Shown here: piece after piece, positions 24,262-33,043 of the stretch
Position numbering within the stretch: the stretch's first letter is position 1
Layout: every line of letters starts with the position of its first letter
Origin: Candidatus Desulforudis audaxviator MP104C
GTDB lineage: Bacteria; Bacillota; Desulfotomaculia; Desulfotomaculales; Desulforudaceae
Direction of reading: 5' to 3'
DNA length: 64,000 nt
NCBI RefSeq assembly: GCF_000018425.1
Contig: NC_010424.1
Location: 1,302,001 to 1,366,000 of the forward strand
Position numbers and translations under genes: made by a program
The notes under the pieces: generated by a model
What the model was told of the DNA's origin: nothing
Database searches by the model: none
The model's input: only the letters and a program-made list of their open reading frames with translations

Positions 24262-25325
24262 ACCACGCCGACCCGGCGCAAGGCCCGGCACACACGGTGC
24301 ATCAACCGGGCGTCCGTCCCGGCGCCGGCGAACAGCATTCTGGATACGGGCTCTAAACCCTGCCGGCGCACCTTCGGGTCGGAGAGGTAGAGCGCCAGCA
24401 GACCTTTTACCACCGTGCGGTGGAAAAGCGGCCGCTTCAACCTTGACACCCGTTCCAGGCTCTCAGCCAGGAAATGCCGCAGACGGCGGCCGCACGTCTC
24501 GGGATCGGGGTAGTAAAAGCAGAAGTTCAGGTCCCCGCCCTGCCGGTCCTCCTCCTGGTCGATGAAGTAGTCCAGCAGGATGTGCAGGCCGCACACGTAC
24601 GGAAAGTAGGCCTTAACCAGGGCGTTCACCTCCCGCCGCTCAAGTTCCGGCCGGGTGGCGGACGCCAGGAGGCCGAAAATGCCCAGCGTGGACCCGGCGG
24701 CGGCCGCGAATTCCCACCATTCAATGCCCGGGTAACGACCGCGGTGGCGGTTGAACCAGGAAATCAGCAGCGGCTCCCGCGCCCAGAGTTCAGTGTGCTT
24801 GTACACCTGCAGGTCGCAGTATAGTTCGGCCAGCCTGAGCACGTCATCCCGGACCAGCCGGTAGGCAGGCAGGTCAGCCGTCACCCCGCGGCATACCTCC
24901 ACCAGGGAACGCAGGTAACCACCGTCTCCGCCGAAGGGGTAGAGTTGGTAAAAGTCCGGGACCTCCCGCTCGTCGTCAACGGCACACAGGAAGGCTTCGT
25001 GGAGCATGCGGAAGGCGTGCCGGTCGTAACAGCCGGCCCGGTCGCAGAGATTGTCCAGGTAGTCACTGATGGTCTGCAGGGCGACAATCAGCCGGACCAG
25101 GTCCCGCCGGTATCCACCGGCCGTAAGGGCAAAAACGCTCCCTCCCTGGGCGTGAAAACGCTTCAGGCGTATGCTGGAGGCCGCCTGCCGGGCCAGTTCG
25201 CTTTCGGGGCACTCGCTGATCTTAGCCTGCCAGCGGGCGAGTTCGCGGTCCACGTCGGGGAGCACCAAGGTCAGAAAACGGCCGATGAATGCCATTTGCG
25301 CTGGTAATTTCCGGGCTACCGACAC
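24258..25325 (-). CDS. DUF2600 / YtpB-like terpenoid synthase
   Basis: The family includes Bacillus YtpB, which makes tetraprenyl-beta-curcumene from a C35 prenyl diphosphate, later cyclised to sporulenes. Family features: HAQGGSVFAL near the N-terminus, ISDYLDNLCDR (an Asp-rich motif that would bind the metal-diphosphate), and HILLDYFIDQEEDRQGGDLNF. The protein is all-helical. GTG 25325 follows GGGAGGGG; TTG 25343 is an alternative. No squalene-hopene cyclase gene is in the window. Sporulation genes elsewhere in the window make a spore-lipid role possible, but this is inference. Confidence 0.8.
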   Translation of the reverse strand: MSVARKLPAQMAFIGRFLTLVLPDVDRELARWQAKISECPESELARQAASSIRLKRFHAQGGSVFALTAGGYRRDLVRLIVALQTISDYLDNLCDRAGCYDRHAFRMLHEAFLCAVDDEREVPDFYQLYPFGGDGGYLRSLVEVCRGVTADLPAYRLVRDDVLRLAELYCDLQVYKHTELWAREPLLISWFNRHRGRYPGIEWWEFAAAAGSTLGIFGLLASATRPELERREVNALVKAYFPYVCGLHILLDYFIDQEEDRQGGDLNFCFYYPDPETCGRRLRHFLAESLERVSRLKRPLFHRTVVKGLLALYLSDPKVRRQGLEPVSRMLFAGAGTDARLMHRVCRALRRVGVV

Positions 25326-25454
25326 GCCGACCCCTCCCGGCAAAGAACCTCACCTTAGTCTTCCGTACCGCACCAGGGAATATGCCTGTCCGAACCCATG
25401 ATACCAGTTCCGGGAACATCCGGCAAAACCCAGCCGACCGCCTCCCGGAAAAGC

Positions 25455-25604
25455 TCATTTCCCCTGAAAGACGCCGAAAACCTGTGGGTTTTGCTCCACC
25501 ACGTCCAGAAAATGTTTGACCCGTCGGAGGTTTTCTGCGCTGATGAAGTGCTTGATGCCTTCCACCACTTTTTCGCTCGCGTCCTGTAACCCAATCACCT
25601 CCAA
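25455..25604 (-). CDS. Short remnant resembling the end of a DtxR/MntR-type repressor domain
   Basis: A 49-residue frame just after feoB reads MEVIGLQDASEKVVEGIKHFISAENL... and ends VVEQNPQVFGVFQGK. The central part resembles the dimerisation helices of iron/manganese-dependent repressors (IEHxISPExLxRLxxFLxF). There is no DNA-binding domain, so it would be either a small Feo-associated protein or the tail of a lost repressor gene. The best ribosome site (GGAGGTG) overlaps the TTG codon, so the start is uncertain. Confidence 0.4.
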   Translation of the reverse strand: MEVIGLQDASEKVVEGIKHFISAENLRRVKHFLDVVEQNPQVFGVFQGK

Positions 25605-25640
25605 GAGCCTATTCAGCAGAAGATGCCTTTAGCCCCAAAA

Positions 25641-27710
25641 CTAGCCAAGGCCGAGGAGAATCCCCAGGCGGTGGGCGATAAAAGTCAGCAGCACGGCCCA
25701 GGACAGCGGTAGCAGCATCGCCCAGGCGGTCCACCGGGCGCTGCGGGTTTCCCGGTAGATCATCACCCCCGTATAGGCGCAGGGCATGCACAGCATGTAG
25801 AACAGCAGGAAATTGAAAGCCGTCAGTGTGGACCAGTTGGCGGCGAGCACCTCTTCGATCAGGACCGATCCGGATAAATCGGCCGCCAGGCCGTTGGTGA
25901 TGGCCAGGGAGCCGATCACGATCTCCTTGGCCGGGAAAGCAAACAGAATGGCGGTCAGGATGCCCCCGTCCAGCCCCAAGAAACGGCCGGCCGGTTCCAG
26001 GCCGGCGCTCATGCGGCCGGTCAGAGTGTGCTCAAAGCCTCCCCCGGCCGGGTAATTGCTCATGAACCAGATCAGGACCGTGATGGGTGCGGCCACGGAA
26101 GCGGCGCGCACGAGCACGTGGAGCACTCGTTCCCGTAGGGTGCGCATTACGACCCGGCCGAACTGCGGCTTCCGGTAGGGCGGGAGTTCCATCGCGAAGC
26201 TCGGGGACCGCCCTTTCAGCACCGTGCGGCTCAACAGCAGCGTACTCGCCATTACCGTGCCCATGCTGATCAGGAACAGGGCGCCGACCACCAGGATGCC
26301 GGCGACCCCGAAAAACAGAATTGACAGCGGCAGAATAATCCCGATCCGCCCGTTGCACGGGATCAGGCTGTTCGTGATCACGGCCATCAGGCGGTGATTT
26401 CCCTCCAGGATCCGGGCGGACATTACGCCCGGAATGTTGCAGCCGTAACCCATCATGCAGGTCAGGCAGTGTTTTCCCTGCGAACCAACGGCCTGCATCG
26501 GCCGGTCCATGTTAAACGCGATGCGGGGGATGAACCCGCTGTCCTCCAGCAGCGCGAACAATATAAAAAAAATGGCCATGGTGGGCAGCATCACCGCGAT
26601 AACCGTTCCGACGCCGACGATCAGCCCTTCCACGAGGGGTCCGGAAATCCAGTAAGGGGCGTTCACCGTGAGCATGAACGCGGCCGCCGCACCGGCAAAC
26701 CAGACGAAGAACGCTTCCAGCGCCTCGCTCAGGGGTTCGGCGCCGAACATGGTGATACTGAGGATCGCGCCCAGGGCCGCCAGCATCACCGGGAAGGAGA
26801 ACCACCGGTGGGTCACGATTTCGTCAACCCGCTGGGTCAAATCCGGAGCTTCCCGGCCGGGTTTCCGGACCACCTTGCGGGCAACCCGTTGGGCAAACGC
26901 GTACCGTTCCCAGGCCAGGTCGGTGTCCAGGTCCCCCTGGTACGCAGCCCTGATCAGGGCCGACTCCCGCTTCAACTCTTCCCGCCGCGCTGGGTCCAAT
27001 TCGTCCAGCGCCTCCGTGTTTCCCCGCAACAGCTGTCCGGCCAGCCAGCGCCGCGGGGGCCCCTCTGCCGCCCCGTCCGGCAGGCCGCAGGCGGCGAGCG
27101 CCCGTTCCACCCGTCGGAACGCCTCTTCAACCGCCGGTCCGTAGAAATCACGTCTGGGCGGGGGGTGGTGCCCGCGGGCCAGATCGACAGCCCGCAGCAC
27201 CAGTTCATCCAGACCCCTCCGCCGCGCCGCGGCGGTGGCCACGACCGGCACTCCCAGAAGGCGGGAAAGCCCGGCGGTGTCGATGATCAGGCCGCCTTGT
27301 TCGGCGGCGTCGATCATGTTGACGGCCACCAGCACCCGGTCGTGGATTTCCAGGCACTGCAGCACGAAGTACAGCGTCCGCTCCAGGTTGGTGGCGTCCA
27401 CCATTGCGATCACCGCGTCGGCCTCGCCGCTCAGCAGGTACTCCCGGGCGATGACCTCGTCCTGCGAGGTGGACAAGAGGCTGTAAGTGCCCGGCAAGTC
27501 GACCAGCCGCAGGTACTCGTTCCGGTATCTCCGGAAGCCCTCGGCCCGCGCCACCGTTTTGCCGGGCCAGTTCCCCACATACTGTCGCAAACCGGTCAGT
27601 TCGTTAAAAAGCGTGCTCTTGCCGATATTGGGGTTTCCGGCCAGAGCGATGGAGAGCGAGTGCCGCCGTCCGGAGGCGTGCGCTTCCTCCCGGACCTGAG
27701 GGTCGCGCAA
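25641..27710 (-). CDS. feoB: Ferrous iron transport protein B
   Basis: GTP-dependent Fe(II) permease of the inner membrane. The N-terminal G domain has G1 GNPNIGKS (about residue 25), G3 DLPGTY, G4 NMID, and a helical spacer. The membrane part has two Gate-type segments with conserved Cys (MMGYGCNIPGVM and ITNSLIPCNGRIGII). TTG 27710 lies 2 bases after the feoA stop with GAGGTGA 7 bases upstream, giving 689 residues; the frame runs on to 28241 through feoA but that part is not FeoB. Iron control would be expected; no Fur box was identified. Confidence 0.92.
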   Translation of the reverse strand: MRDPQVREEAHASGRRHSLSIALAGNPNIGKSTLFNELTGLRQYVGNWPGKTVARAEGFRRYRNEYLRLVDLPGTYSLLSTSQDEVIAREYLLSGEADAVIAMVDATNLERTLYFVLQCLEIHDRVLVAVNMIDAAEQGGLIIDTAGLSRLLGVPVVATAAARRRGLDELVLRAVDLARGHHPPPRRDFYGPAVEEAFRRVERALAACGLPDGAAEGPPRRWLAGQLLRGNTEALDELDPARREELKRESALIRAAYQGDLDTDLAWERYAFAQRVARKVVRKPGREAPDLTQRVDEIVTHRWFSFPVMLAALGAILSITMFGAEPLSEALEAFFVWFAGAAAAFMLTVNAPYWISGPLVEGLIVGVGTVIAVMLPTMAIFFILFALLEDSGFIPRIAFNMDRPMQAVGSQGKHCLTCMMGYGCNIPGVMSARILEGNHRLMAVITNSLIPCNGRIGIILPLSILFFGVAGILVVGALFLISMGTVMASTLLLSRTVLKGRSPSFAMELPPYRKPQFGRVVMRTLRERVLHVLVRAASVAAPITVLIWFMSNYPAGGGFEHTLTGRMSAGLEPAGRFLGLDGGILTAILFAFPAKEIVIGSLAITNGLAADLSGSVLIEEVLAANWSTLTAFNFLLFYMLCMPCAYTGVMIYRETRSARWTAWAMLLPLSWAVLLTFIAHRLGILLGLG

Positions 27711-27712
27711 GA

Positions 27713-27964
27713 TTATTTCACCTCTTCCACTAGGATCATGTCCGCTTCCGAACTCCGCAGGGCGATGCAGAAGCCCCGTACCCTGTAGGCTATGGGGCCG
27801 GACATTGGTGCTCTCCGCAAAGCTTCGATCGGGGTGTCCGGGACCAGCCCCAAGTCCAGCAGCCGTTGACGCCGGGATCCGCTCAAAACCAGTCTGATTA
27901 TTCCCTTGCGCCTGACTCCCAGTCGGCTCAGTGTGATTTGCCGCGTGTCGCTCACTGCGTCCAA
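27713..27964 (-). CDS. feoA: Ferrous iron transport protein A
   Basis: SH3-like partner of FeoB of 83 residues. The pattern RQRLLDLGLVPDTPIEALRRAPMSGPIAYRV (read as separate stretches) has the family L-x-x-LGL-x-P-x-x-x-I core, and a final LRSSEADMILVE strand. TTG 27964 follows GGAGG by 6 bases; GTG 27955 is possible. Directly precedes feoB in one unit. Confidence 0.88.
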   Translation of the reverse strand: MDAVSDTRQITLSRLGVRRKGIIRLVLSGSRRQRLLDLGLVPDTPIEALRRAPMSGPIAYRVRGFCIALRSSEADMILVEEVK

Positions 27965-28155
27965 CTACCTCCTCCGGTGTGCCGTTAGCCCGGGGTAAAC
28001 ATCTTATCCCGGACAAAACAGTTCCTACTAGCCATGGTATGGTGTCGGGCACAAAAGGTAGCTTGTCCGGCCGGGATGGCGCGCATGGCCGTACAGAGGG
28101 CAAGGACGAGCCGGGGAAGGGGTTCCGTAACGCGGTTTCCCCTCCCCCGCCGGTC

Positions 28156-29121
28156 TTAATCCCAGAGTTTTTCGATGCGGATGTTATTGAAATAGTATCG
28201 GACGATGTCCGCGGCCGGCGTGCCCCGGTTGGCCATCTCAAACGCTCCCCACTGGCTCATGCCGACCCCGTGCCCGTAGCCGGAGCCCCGGAAGGTGATC
28301 TGGTCGCCGGTCATCTGGATGGAATGGATGCGCATCGATTTGAGTTCGGTGGCCCCGAGGGCGATCCGGAAATCCGCTCCCGGCACCTCCGCCCGGCCGA
28401 CCCGGAGGCGGGTCACCCGGTTTGAAGGCCCCCGGCCGACCACTTCGATGCGGTCTATGGTTCCCGGGTCTTGCCCCAGGTCACGCACCGCTTGGGCCAC
28501 CTGGCTCTTGGAGAAGGTGGCCGTCCAGTCCTTGACGTCCGCCGGCGCCTGGTCGGAATCCGGCGAATCCACGGACTGGATGTAGGGCGGCTCCCGCCCC
28601 TTCCAGTTTAAACCCTCCCGGGCCGTAGCCGTTTCCCCACCCGCATGGGCGTGAAACCAGGCGTTGATGAACCGGTTGCGGTGTACGGCCACCTGGCCTC
28701 GCGTCGCCGCGACCGCGTTCCGGATGCGCTCGTTTACCGCGCCGGCGTCCCAGGCCTGGGCCTCCTCGATGTCGGTGGAGATGTGGGCGCCCTCATACTT
28801 GGAATCCTTCTCGGCGATGAACTTCAGCGCGAAAGTGCGGGCCAGGATGGCCTGTGCGGCCAGGGCTTCATCCGGCCAGTCGTTGTGCATCTCTCCGGCC
28901 AGCACTCCGGCGACGTATTCCTCGAAGTTCATGTCCCGGAGTTCACCGGCCTCGACGTCATACACCCGCAGCACCGGCACCTGGCGTTCCCCCCGGGCGA
29001 TTTCGCGCGGGATCCCGGGTGTCCGCATCTGCGTCGCGGCAAAAATGGCGCCCCCGACCACCAGCACCAAGATCACCGCTCCGATCGGCCAGAGCTTTTT
29101 GTACTTGTCCAGCATCGGCAT
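28156..29121 (-). CDS. Stage II sporulation protein D-like (SpoIID/LytB domain)
   Basis: SpoIID is a lytic transglycosylase that remodels septal peptidoglycan during engulfment. One N-terminal membrane anchor (IGAVILVLVVGGAIFAA) is followed by the SpoIID domain: FEEYVAGVLAGEM with the catalytic Glu, ALAAQAILARTFAL, AHAGGETA and the end motif GSGYGHGVGMSQWGA. ATG 29121 has GGGGGTGG upstream. Here it is next to feoAB instead of the usual spoIID-spoIIID or murA setting, so it may be a paralogue; I leave the symbol empty. Confidence 0.82.
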   Translation of the reverse strand: MPMLDKYKKLWPIGAVILVLVVGGAIFAATQMRTPGIPREIARGERQVPVLRVYDVEAGELRDMNFEEYVAGVLAGEMHNDWPDEALAAQAILARTFALKFIAEKDSKYEGAHISTDIEEAQAWDAGAVNERIRNAVAATRGQVAVHRNRFINAWFHAHAGGETATAREGLNWKGREPPYIQSVDSPDSDQAPADVKDWTATFSKSQVAQAVRDLGQDPGTIDRIEVVGRGPSNRVTRLRVGRAEVPGADFRIALGATELKSMRIHSIQMTGDQITFRGSGYGHGVGMSQWGAFEMANRGTPAADIVRYYFNNIRIEKLWD

Positions 29122-29273
29122 TCTTACCACCCCCTTTTACCCTTTATTCTTTGGAAAAAGACGGGGTAGTAATTAGGCAAATAATAACAACCGGATGTAA
29201 CGCGGTTCAGTGAGCCTCGCCCGATACTCCCCTAACAGCATATTCGCCTCTGTGCCGGGTTGCCCCCAATATG

Positions 29274-29297
29274 GAAAAGAACCGGTTCCCCCGGTTC
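29274..29297 (-). terminator. Terminator downstream of nrdJ
   Basis: On the minus strand GAACCGG-GGGAA-CCGGTTC is followed by TTTT; it lies about 165 bases past the nrdJ stop. Confidence 0.6.
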
Positions 29298-29353
29298 CCA
29301 CCATAATAAACAAATAAACAGGGCTTTTTAAGAAAGGATCAAGAAAGGGTCAG

Positions 29354-29403
29354 GACACTCAACTCTTCGGAAAGGACCCCGACCCCTTTCTCGGAGTTGT
29401 GTC
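29354..29403. repeat. Inverted repeat near nrdJ 3' end
   Basis: GACACTCAACTC at 29354-29365 pairs with GAGTTGTGTC at 29394-29403 (one two-base bulge), with an inner GAAAGG/CCTTTC pair. It may be a second termination or RNA-stability element. Confidence 0.45.
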
Positions 29404-29460
29404 GGGGAAAAGGTATCTGACACCTTTTTGACACCTTTTTGACGGTTCCTTTCCGCTTTG

Positions 29461-32400
29461 TTAGCACTTGGCGAATCCACAGTGCGGGCAGACGTAGCAT
29501 CCCTCCGCACGGTTCATCCGGAGCCCGCAGACCTCGCAGCGGTCCGGCCCTGGTTCCGTGTCCGGATTGCGGACCCCCCACGGGGCGGGAATCTCGCCGC
29601 CGTTGCAGCGACGGGCCAGTTCGGTCTGGATTTCGATCAGTTTCCGGGCGATGGCCGAGGCGCAGGACTTGCCCGGAGAAAGCTGCCGGCCGCGGCCGCG
29701 GGCCAGTTGGTAGGACGGGCAGGCGTGCGTGCTCTGCAGCTGCCCGATGATCTCTTCCAACGGTATCCCGCCCCTGATCGCCAGGCTGATCAGGCGGGAA
29801 GTAGCTTCGGTGTAAATCAGGCAGCCCCCGTCCGAACCGGTGGTGATGAAGGTCTCCAGGATCTCGCCGGTGGCGGGGTGGTAGTTCACAGTCAGGTAGA
29901 TCTTGCCGCACCCGGAGTCCAGCCGGTGCGTAACCCCCTGGGCGTTCTCCGGCCGGGGCATGATCTCGCCCCGGGCCAGTTCGCCCGGCACGGGTTTACG
30001 CTTCTTCCTTCCCACCGTCACCACGCCCTGCTTGCAGCCGTCTCGGAAGACGGTGACGCCCTTGAGCCCCAGTTCATAGGCCAACCGGTAGCAGGTTTCG
30101 ATATCGTGAATGGTGGCCGAATTAGGCAGGTTGATGGTCTTGCTGACGGCGTTGCAGACGTACTTCTGGACTTCGGCCTGCATCAGAATGTGATCGCGCG
30201 GACTGATTTCCTGCGCCCCCTTGAAGATCCGGGCCAGTTCGGGCGGTACCCCCTCCACTCCCTGGCAGCCGCCGCGACGGGCCACCTCGGACATCACCTC
30301 ACGGGACACCCCCAGCCGCTCGCAGGCCTCCAGGAACAGCGGCGAAAACACCTCGAAGGAACCGGCCACGTCAGTGTCCTTCGTGTAGGCCACCGCAAAG
30401 ATGGGCTCGATGCCGTAGCCCTCGCACCCGGCGATCGTGGTCACGCTGCCGGTGGGCGCGACCGTGATGCAGGCCGCGTTGCGCCGCTTCTCATGGGGGT
30501 GGAACACACTCCGTTCCCACTCCGGGAAGCAGCCCCGCTCGCCGGCCAGTTCGCGGGAGTAGGCGAGTGCCGCGTCCTGCACCGCCTTGAAGACGGTGCC
30601 GGCGAAACGACGGCCCTCTTCCGCGTCGTAGGGTAAACCCATCTTGATCAAGAGGTCGTGCAGTCCGGTGTACCCGAGGCCCACCTTGCGGGTGGCCCGG
30701 GTGGCTTCGGCGATGAACTCCAGCGGGTATTCGGCCACGTCGATAAGGTTATCCAGGAAACGGATCCCCAGCCGCACCGTGTCGCGCAGCAGCTCCCAAT
30801 CTACCACGTACCCGTCCCGGCCCGGCTTCAGCATCCGGGCCAGGTTCACGCTGCCCAGCAGGCATGATTCGCCCGGCGATAAAGGCTGTTCGCCACAGTT
30901 GTGGGCAACTATGCCGTTGGCGTCAAAGGCATTGATTCCCGGTACTTGAACATCATAAACGTCCTCTATCCCGTCTTCTTCGACGCACAGCACTGTCGCT
31001 GTGAAGCGTTCGCGATTTAGGTCACGCTTGTATGCTTCAAGAAGGGACTTGAGCCTGCCGGCTTTTTCACTATTTCCGAAACCGATCCGCTCAGCAAATA
31101 CGGAAATATTGTCCCTGCTGATGACCAGCTCATGCTGCGCCTTGATGTGATACTCTTTGTTACCGCCATTGCCGTCCGGCAGAGATTTCAGGCCGGCAGG
31201 ACGCCGCCCTTCGTAGATGGTGCTGATGATGCCAAGTCGCGCCAGCATCCGTTGAACTATGCCCAAAAGGTCGCGATTGCTTTGGGTCAGGCGGATGCTG
31301 ACACCTTTTTGCTGCTCTCCTATAATCGTTCCGTCCGCATCGAACAGGCCCCGCAGGAACCCGCGGTACCCTTCCGAGGAAGCACCCTCGATTTCCGGAG
31401 TGGCGGTTTTCCTGCCGGGACCCAGGCCCATCCGTTCCGCCAGCACCTTTATCCCGGCAGATTTAAAACGGTACTCGTTTCGTCCCTTGACCGGGTCCCA
31501 GCCGGTAAAATCAGCCCGGTGACGCATTTTTCCGGTGTACTGCAGCACCAGCTGCATCACGGAATCTACTCCGTCTCCGGCCCCGGAGCCGTTGACCGCT
31601 TGCTTTTTAACCCAGGTACTGAGAATGGCAGTTTCTTTTTTCAGTGTTCCGTCGCCCACTAGGAGGCCCAGCAGGTATCCTTCTCCTTCGGTTAGAGCGC
31701 CGGGCCAGCCGGGCAACGGCCGGTGATTATGCAGCACAATTTGATCGCCAGCCTTCAGGTCCGCTGCAGGAACCCATTCCTGGCTCAGGCGGTAACGGGT
31801 TTTATCGGTCACCCGCAGGATCATGTGGTCCGCCGTCAGCCGGACCGTATAACCTTCCCTGGTGCACAACTTGACCACAGGTTTGGTCCCGGTCTGAAAA
31901 AAGCCGTCTTTCCCTGTCCCGTAAGCTTTCCCGTTAACAATGGCCTCAAAGGGACGGCCCACCAGTTCCCTTACCTGCCGGGGCCCTGCTCCGGTGGTCA
32001 CCCAGGTGTCACCTGTCACACAGGGGTTGGTGGCGTTGATCTTCTTTTCCGGAACCGGGTTGTCCCGCTGCAGGCGGTCCAGGAAGATGATCCCGGGATC
32101 CCCGCAGGCGTGGGCGGATTCGGTGATCAGGTCCCAGAGTTCCCGGGCCGGCACCGTCTGGTGCACCTCGCCGTTGAACACCAGCGGCCAGTCTTCGTCC
32201 CGCTCCAGGGCTTCCATGAACGCGTCGGTCACTCCGACCGAGAGGTTGAAGTGGGTGATGTCCCCGCCGCGCTTACTGTTAATGAAGTGAATGATCTCGG
32301 GGTGGTCGATGTTCAGGATGCCCATCGAGGCGCCCCGGCGGACGCCGCCCTGCATGACCATCCCGGAGGAGGCGTCGTACAGGCGGATCAATTCCACCAC

Positions 32401-32826
32401 GCCCGAGGCCTGTCCCTTGGTCGACCGCACCATCGAGCCCCGTGGGCGGATGGCGCTGAAGTTGTATCCCACTCCGCCGCCGGACTTGAACACCATCGCT
32501 GTGTCCTTGAGGGTCTGGTACATGGACTCCAGGGAATCCTCCACGGCCAGCACAAAACAAGCCCCCGGCTGCCAGGGGCGGTCGGTTTTCCCGATGTTTG
32601 CCCAGATGGGCGTCGAGGGGACAAAAAGCAAGCCGCCGATGGAAGCGGCGAACTTCTCTTCCCAGGCGGCGCGGTCTTGCGCTTTCTCGGCCAGGGCGGT
32701 GGTGCGCGCCAGGCGGTGAACCGCCTGTTCAAATGTCTCGGTTACCCGGCCCTGTTCGTCTTTAGCCGCGTAGCGGGCTTCGAACACTTTCTGGCCACTG
32801 TCACTGAGTTGGGCGATTTCTACCAT
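29461..32826 (-). CDS. nrdJ: Adenosylcobalamin-dependent ribonucleotide reductase with intein
   Basis: Class II reductase that turns ribonucleotides into deoxyribonucleotides with coenzyme B12. The 1121-residue precursor is interrupted after TNP (residue 268) by a 375-residue intein; splicing would rejoin TNP with CGEQPL to form the NPCGE active-site motif in a 746-residue enzyme. Other core motifs: STPIWANIG, GACFVLAVEDSLESM, FKSGGGVGYNFS, and the redox and Zn-binding C-terminus CEVCGLRMNRAEGCYVCPHCG. A promoter lies upstream on the minus strand. Start ATG 32826 is preceded by AGGAGGAGT. No class I or III reductase is in the window. Confidence 0.93.
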   Translation of the reverse strand: MVEIAQLSDSGQKVFEARYAAKDEQGRVTETFEQAVHRLARTTALAEKAQDRAAWEEKFAASIGGLLFVPSTPIWANIGKTDRPWQPGACFVLAVEDSLESMYQTLKDTAMVFKSGGGVGYNFSAIRPRGSMVRSTKGQASGVVELIRLYDASSGMVMQGGVRRGASMGILNIDHPEIIHFINSKRGGDITHFNLSVGVTDAFMEALERDEDWPLVFNGEVHQTVPARELWDLITESAHACGDPGIIFLDRLQRDNPVPEKKINATNPCVTGDTWVTTGAGPRQVRELVGRPFEAIVNGKAYGTGKDGFFQTGTKPVVKLCTREGYTVRLTADHMILRVTDKTRYRLSQEWVPAADLKAGDQIVLHNHRPLPGWPGALTEGEGYLLGLLVGDGTLKKETAILSTWVKKQAVNGSGAGDGVDSVMQLVLQYTGKMRHRADFTGWDPVKGRNEYRFKSAGIKVLAERMGLGPGRKTATPEIEGASSEGYRGFLRGLFDADGTIIGEQQKGVSIRLTQSNRDLLGIVQRMLARLGIISTIYEGRRPAGLKSLPDGNGGNKEYHIKAQHELVISRDNISVFAERIGFGNSEKAGRLKSLLEAYKRDLNRERFTATVLCVEEDGIEDVYDVQVPGINAFDANGIVAHNCGEQPLSPGESCLLGSVNLARMLKPGRDGYVVDWELLRDTVRLGIRFLDNLIDVAEYPLEFIAEATRATRKVGLGYTGLHDLLIKMGLPYDAEEGRRFAGTVFKAVQDAALAYSRELAGERGCFPEWERSVFHPHEKRRNAACITVAPTGSVTTIAGCEGYGIEPIFAVAYTKDTDVAGSFEVFSPLFLEACERLGVSREVMSEVARRGGCQGVEGVPPELARIFKGAQEISPRDHILMQAEVQKYVCNAVSKTINLPNSATIHDIETCYRLAYELGLKGVTVFRDGCKQGVVTVGRKKRKPVPGELARGEIMPRPENAQGVTHRLDSGCGKIYLTVNYHPATGEILETFITTGSDGGCLIYTEATSRLISLAIRGGIPLEEIIGQLQSTHACPSYQLARGRGRQLSPGKSCASAIARKLIEIQTELARRCNGGEIPAPWGVRNPDTEPGPDRCEVCGLRMNRAEGCYVCPHCGFAKC
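30898..32022 (-). mobile_element. Intein with LAGLIDADG homing endonuclease in nrdJ
   Basis: The insert starts with Cys (CVTGDTWV), has the block B T-x-x-H motif (RLTADHMIL), two endonuclease motifs (LLGLLVGDGT, and LRGLFDADGTI with the two Asp), and ends with INAFDANGIVAHN, followed by Cys. These are the splicing residues of a complete intein. It reads through in frame, so it appears able to splice. The host site in the reductase active-site loop is a known intein insertion region. Confidence 0.9.
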
Positions 32827-32878
32827 CCGTCGCTGACTCCTCCTCTTTCTCCACGGCCGGGGTTGTTCCCACTCTTTA

Positions 32879-32908
32879 ATTATTCTCTCTAAACTCCGCC
32901 GTTGTCAA
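32879..32908 (-). promoter_or_regulatory. Probable sigma-A promoter of nrdJ
   Basis: On the minus strand TTGACA (32908-32903) and AATAAT (32884-32879) are 18 bases apart, placed about 50 bases before the start codon. A cobalamin riboswitch was not seen in the leader, which is too short. Confidence 0.6.
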
Positions 32909-33043
32909 AGGCGGTTATCCAGTCCAATCATCAGTGTTTGGAGAAATACACAAAGACGGTAGTACGATTTTGGATTCAATGTTACAATTTCGTCAACGGT
33001 GTTAAGTCTCAACTTTAACCAAATATGAAGGAGGTATCGGCTG

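Larger units (their letters stand above)
29122..29460. other. Gap between spoIID-like gene and nrdJ
   Basis: No gene. It holds a nrdJ terminator, an inverted repeat and the tandem GACACCTTTTT pair at about 29424-29443. The promoter of the spoIID-like gene must lie here on the minus strand but I could not assign boxes. Confidence 0.5.

Noticed and set aside
25355-25594. 79-codon minus-strand frame after feoB
   Set aside because: It has the better ribosome spacing, but its Trp/Ser-rich product resembles nothing, while the other frame gives a repressor-like peptide.
26394-27788. 464-codon plus-strand frame opposite feoB
   Set aside because: Antisense shadow; the minus strand has a clear FeoB with all motifs.
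29424-29443. Tandem GACACCTTTTT as a designed repeat
   Set aside because: Two copies only; probably a chance or slippage duplication in a non-coding gap.
29458-30636. Long plus-strand frame opposite nrdJ
   Set aside because: It is a GC-driven shadow of nrdJ; the product is low in hydrophobic pattern and rich in Gly, Arg and His.
32827-33043. Possible cobalamin riboswitch upstream of nrdJ
   Set aside because: The leader after the likely promoter is only about 45 bases and has no B12-box.
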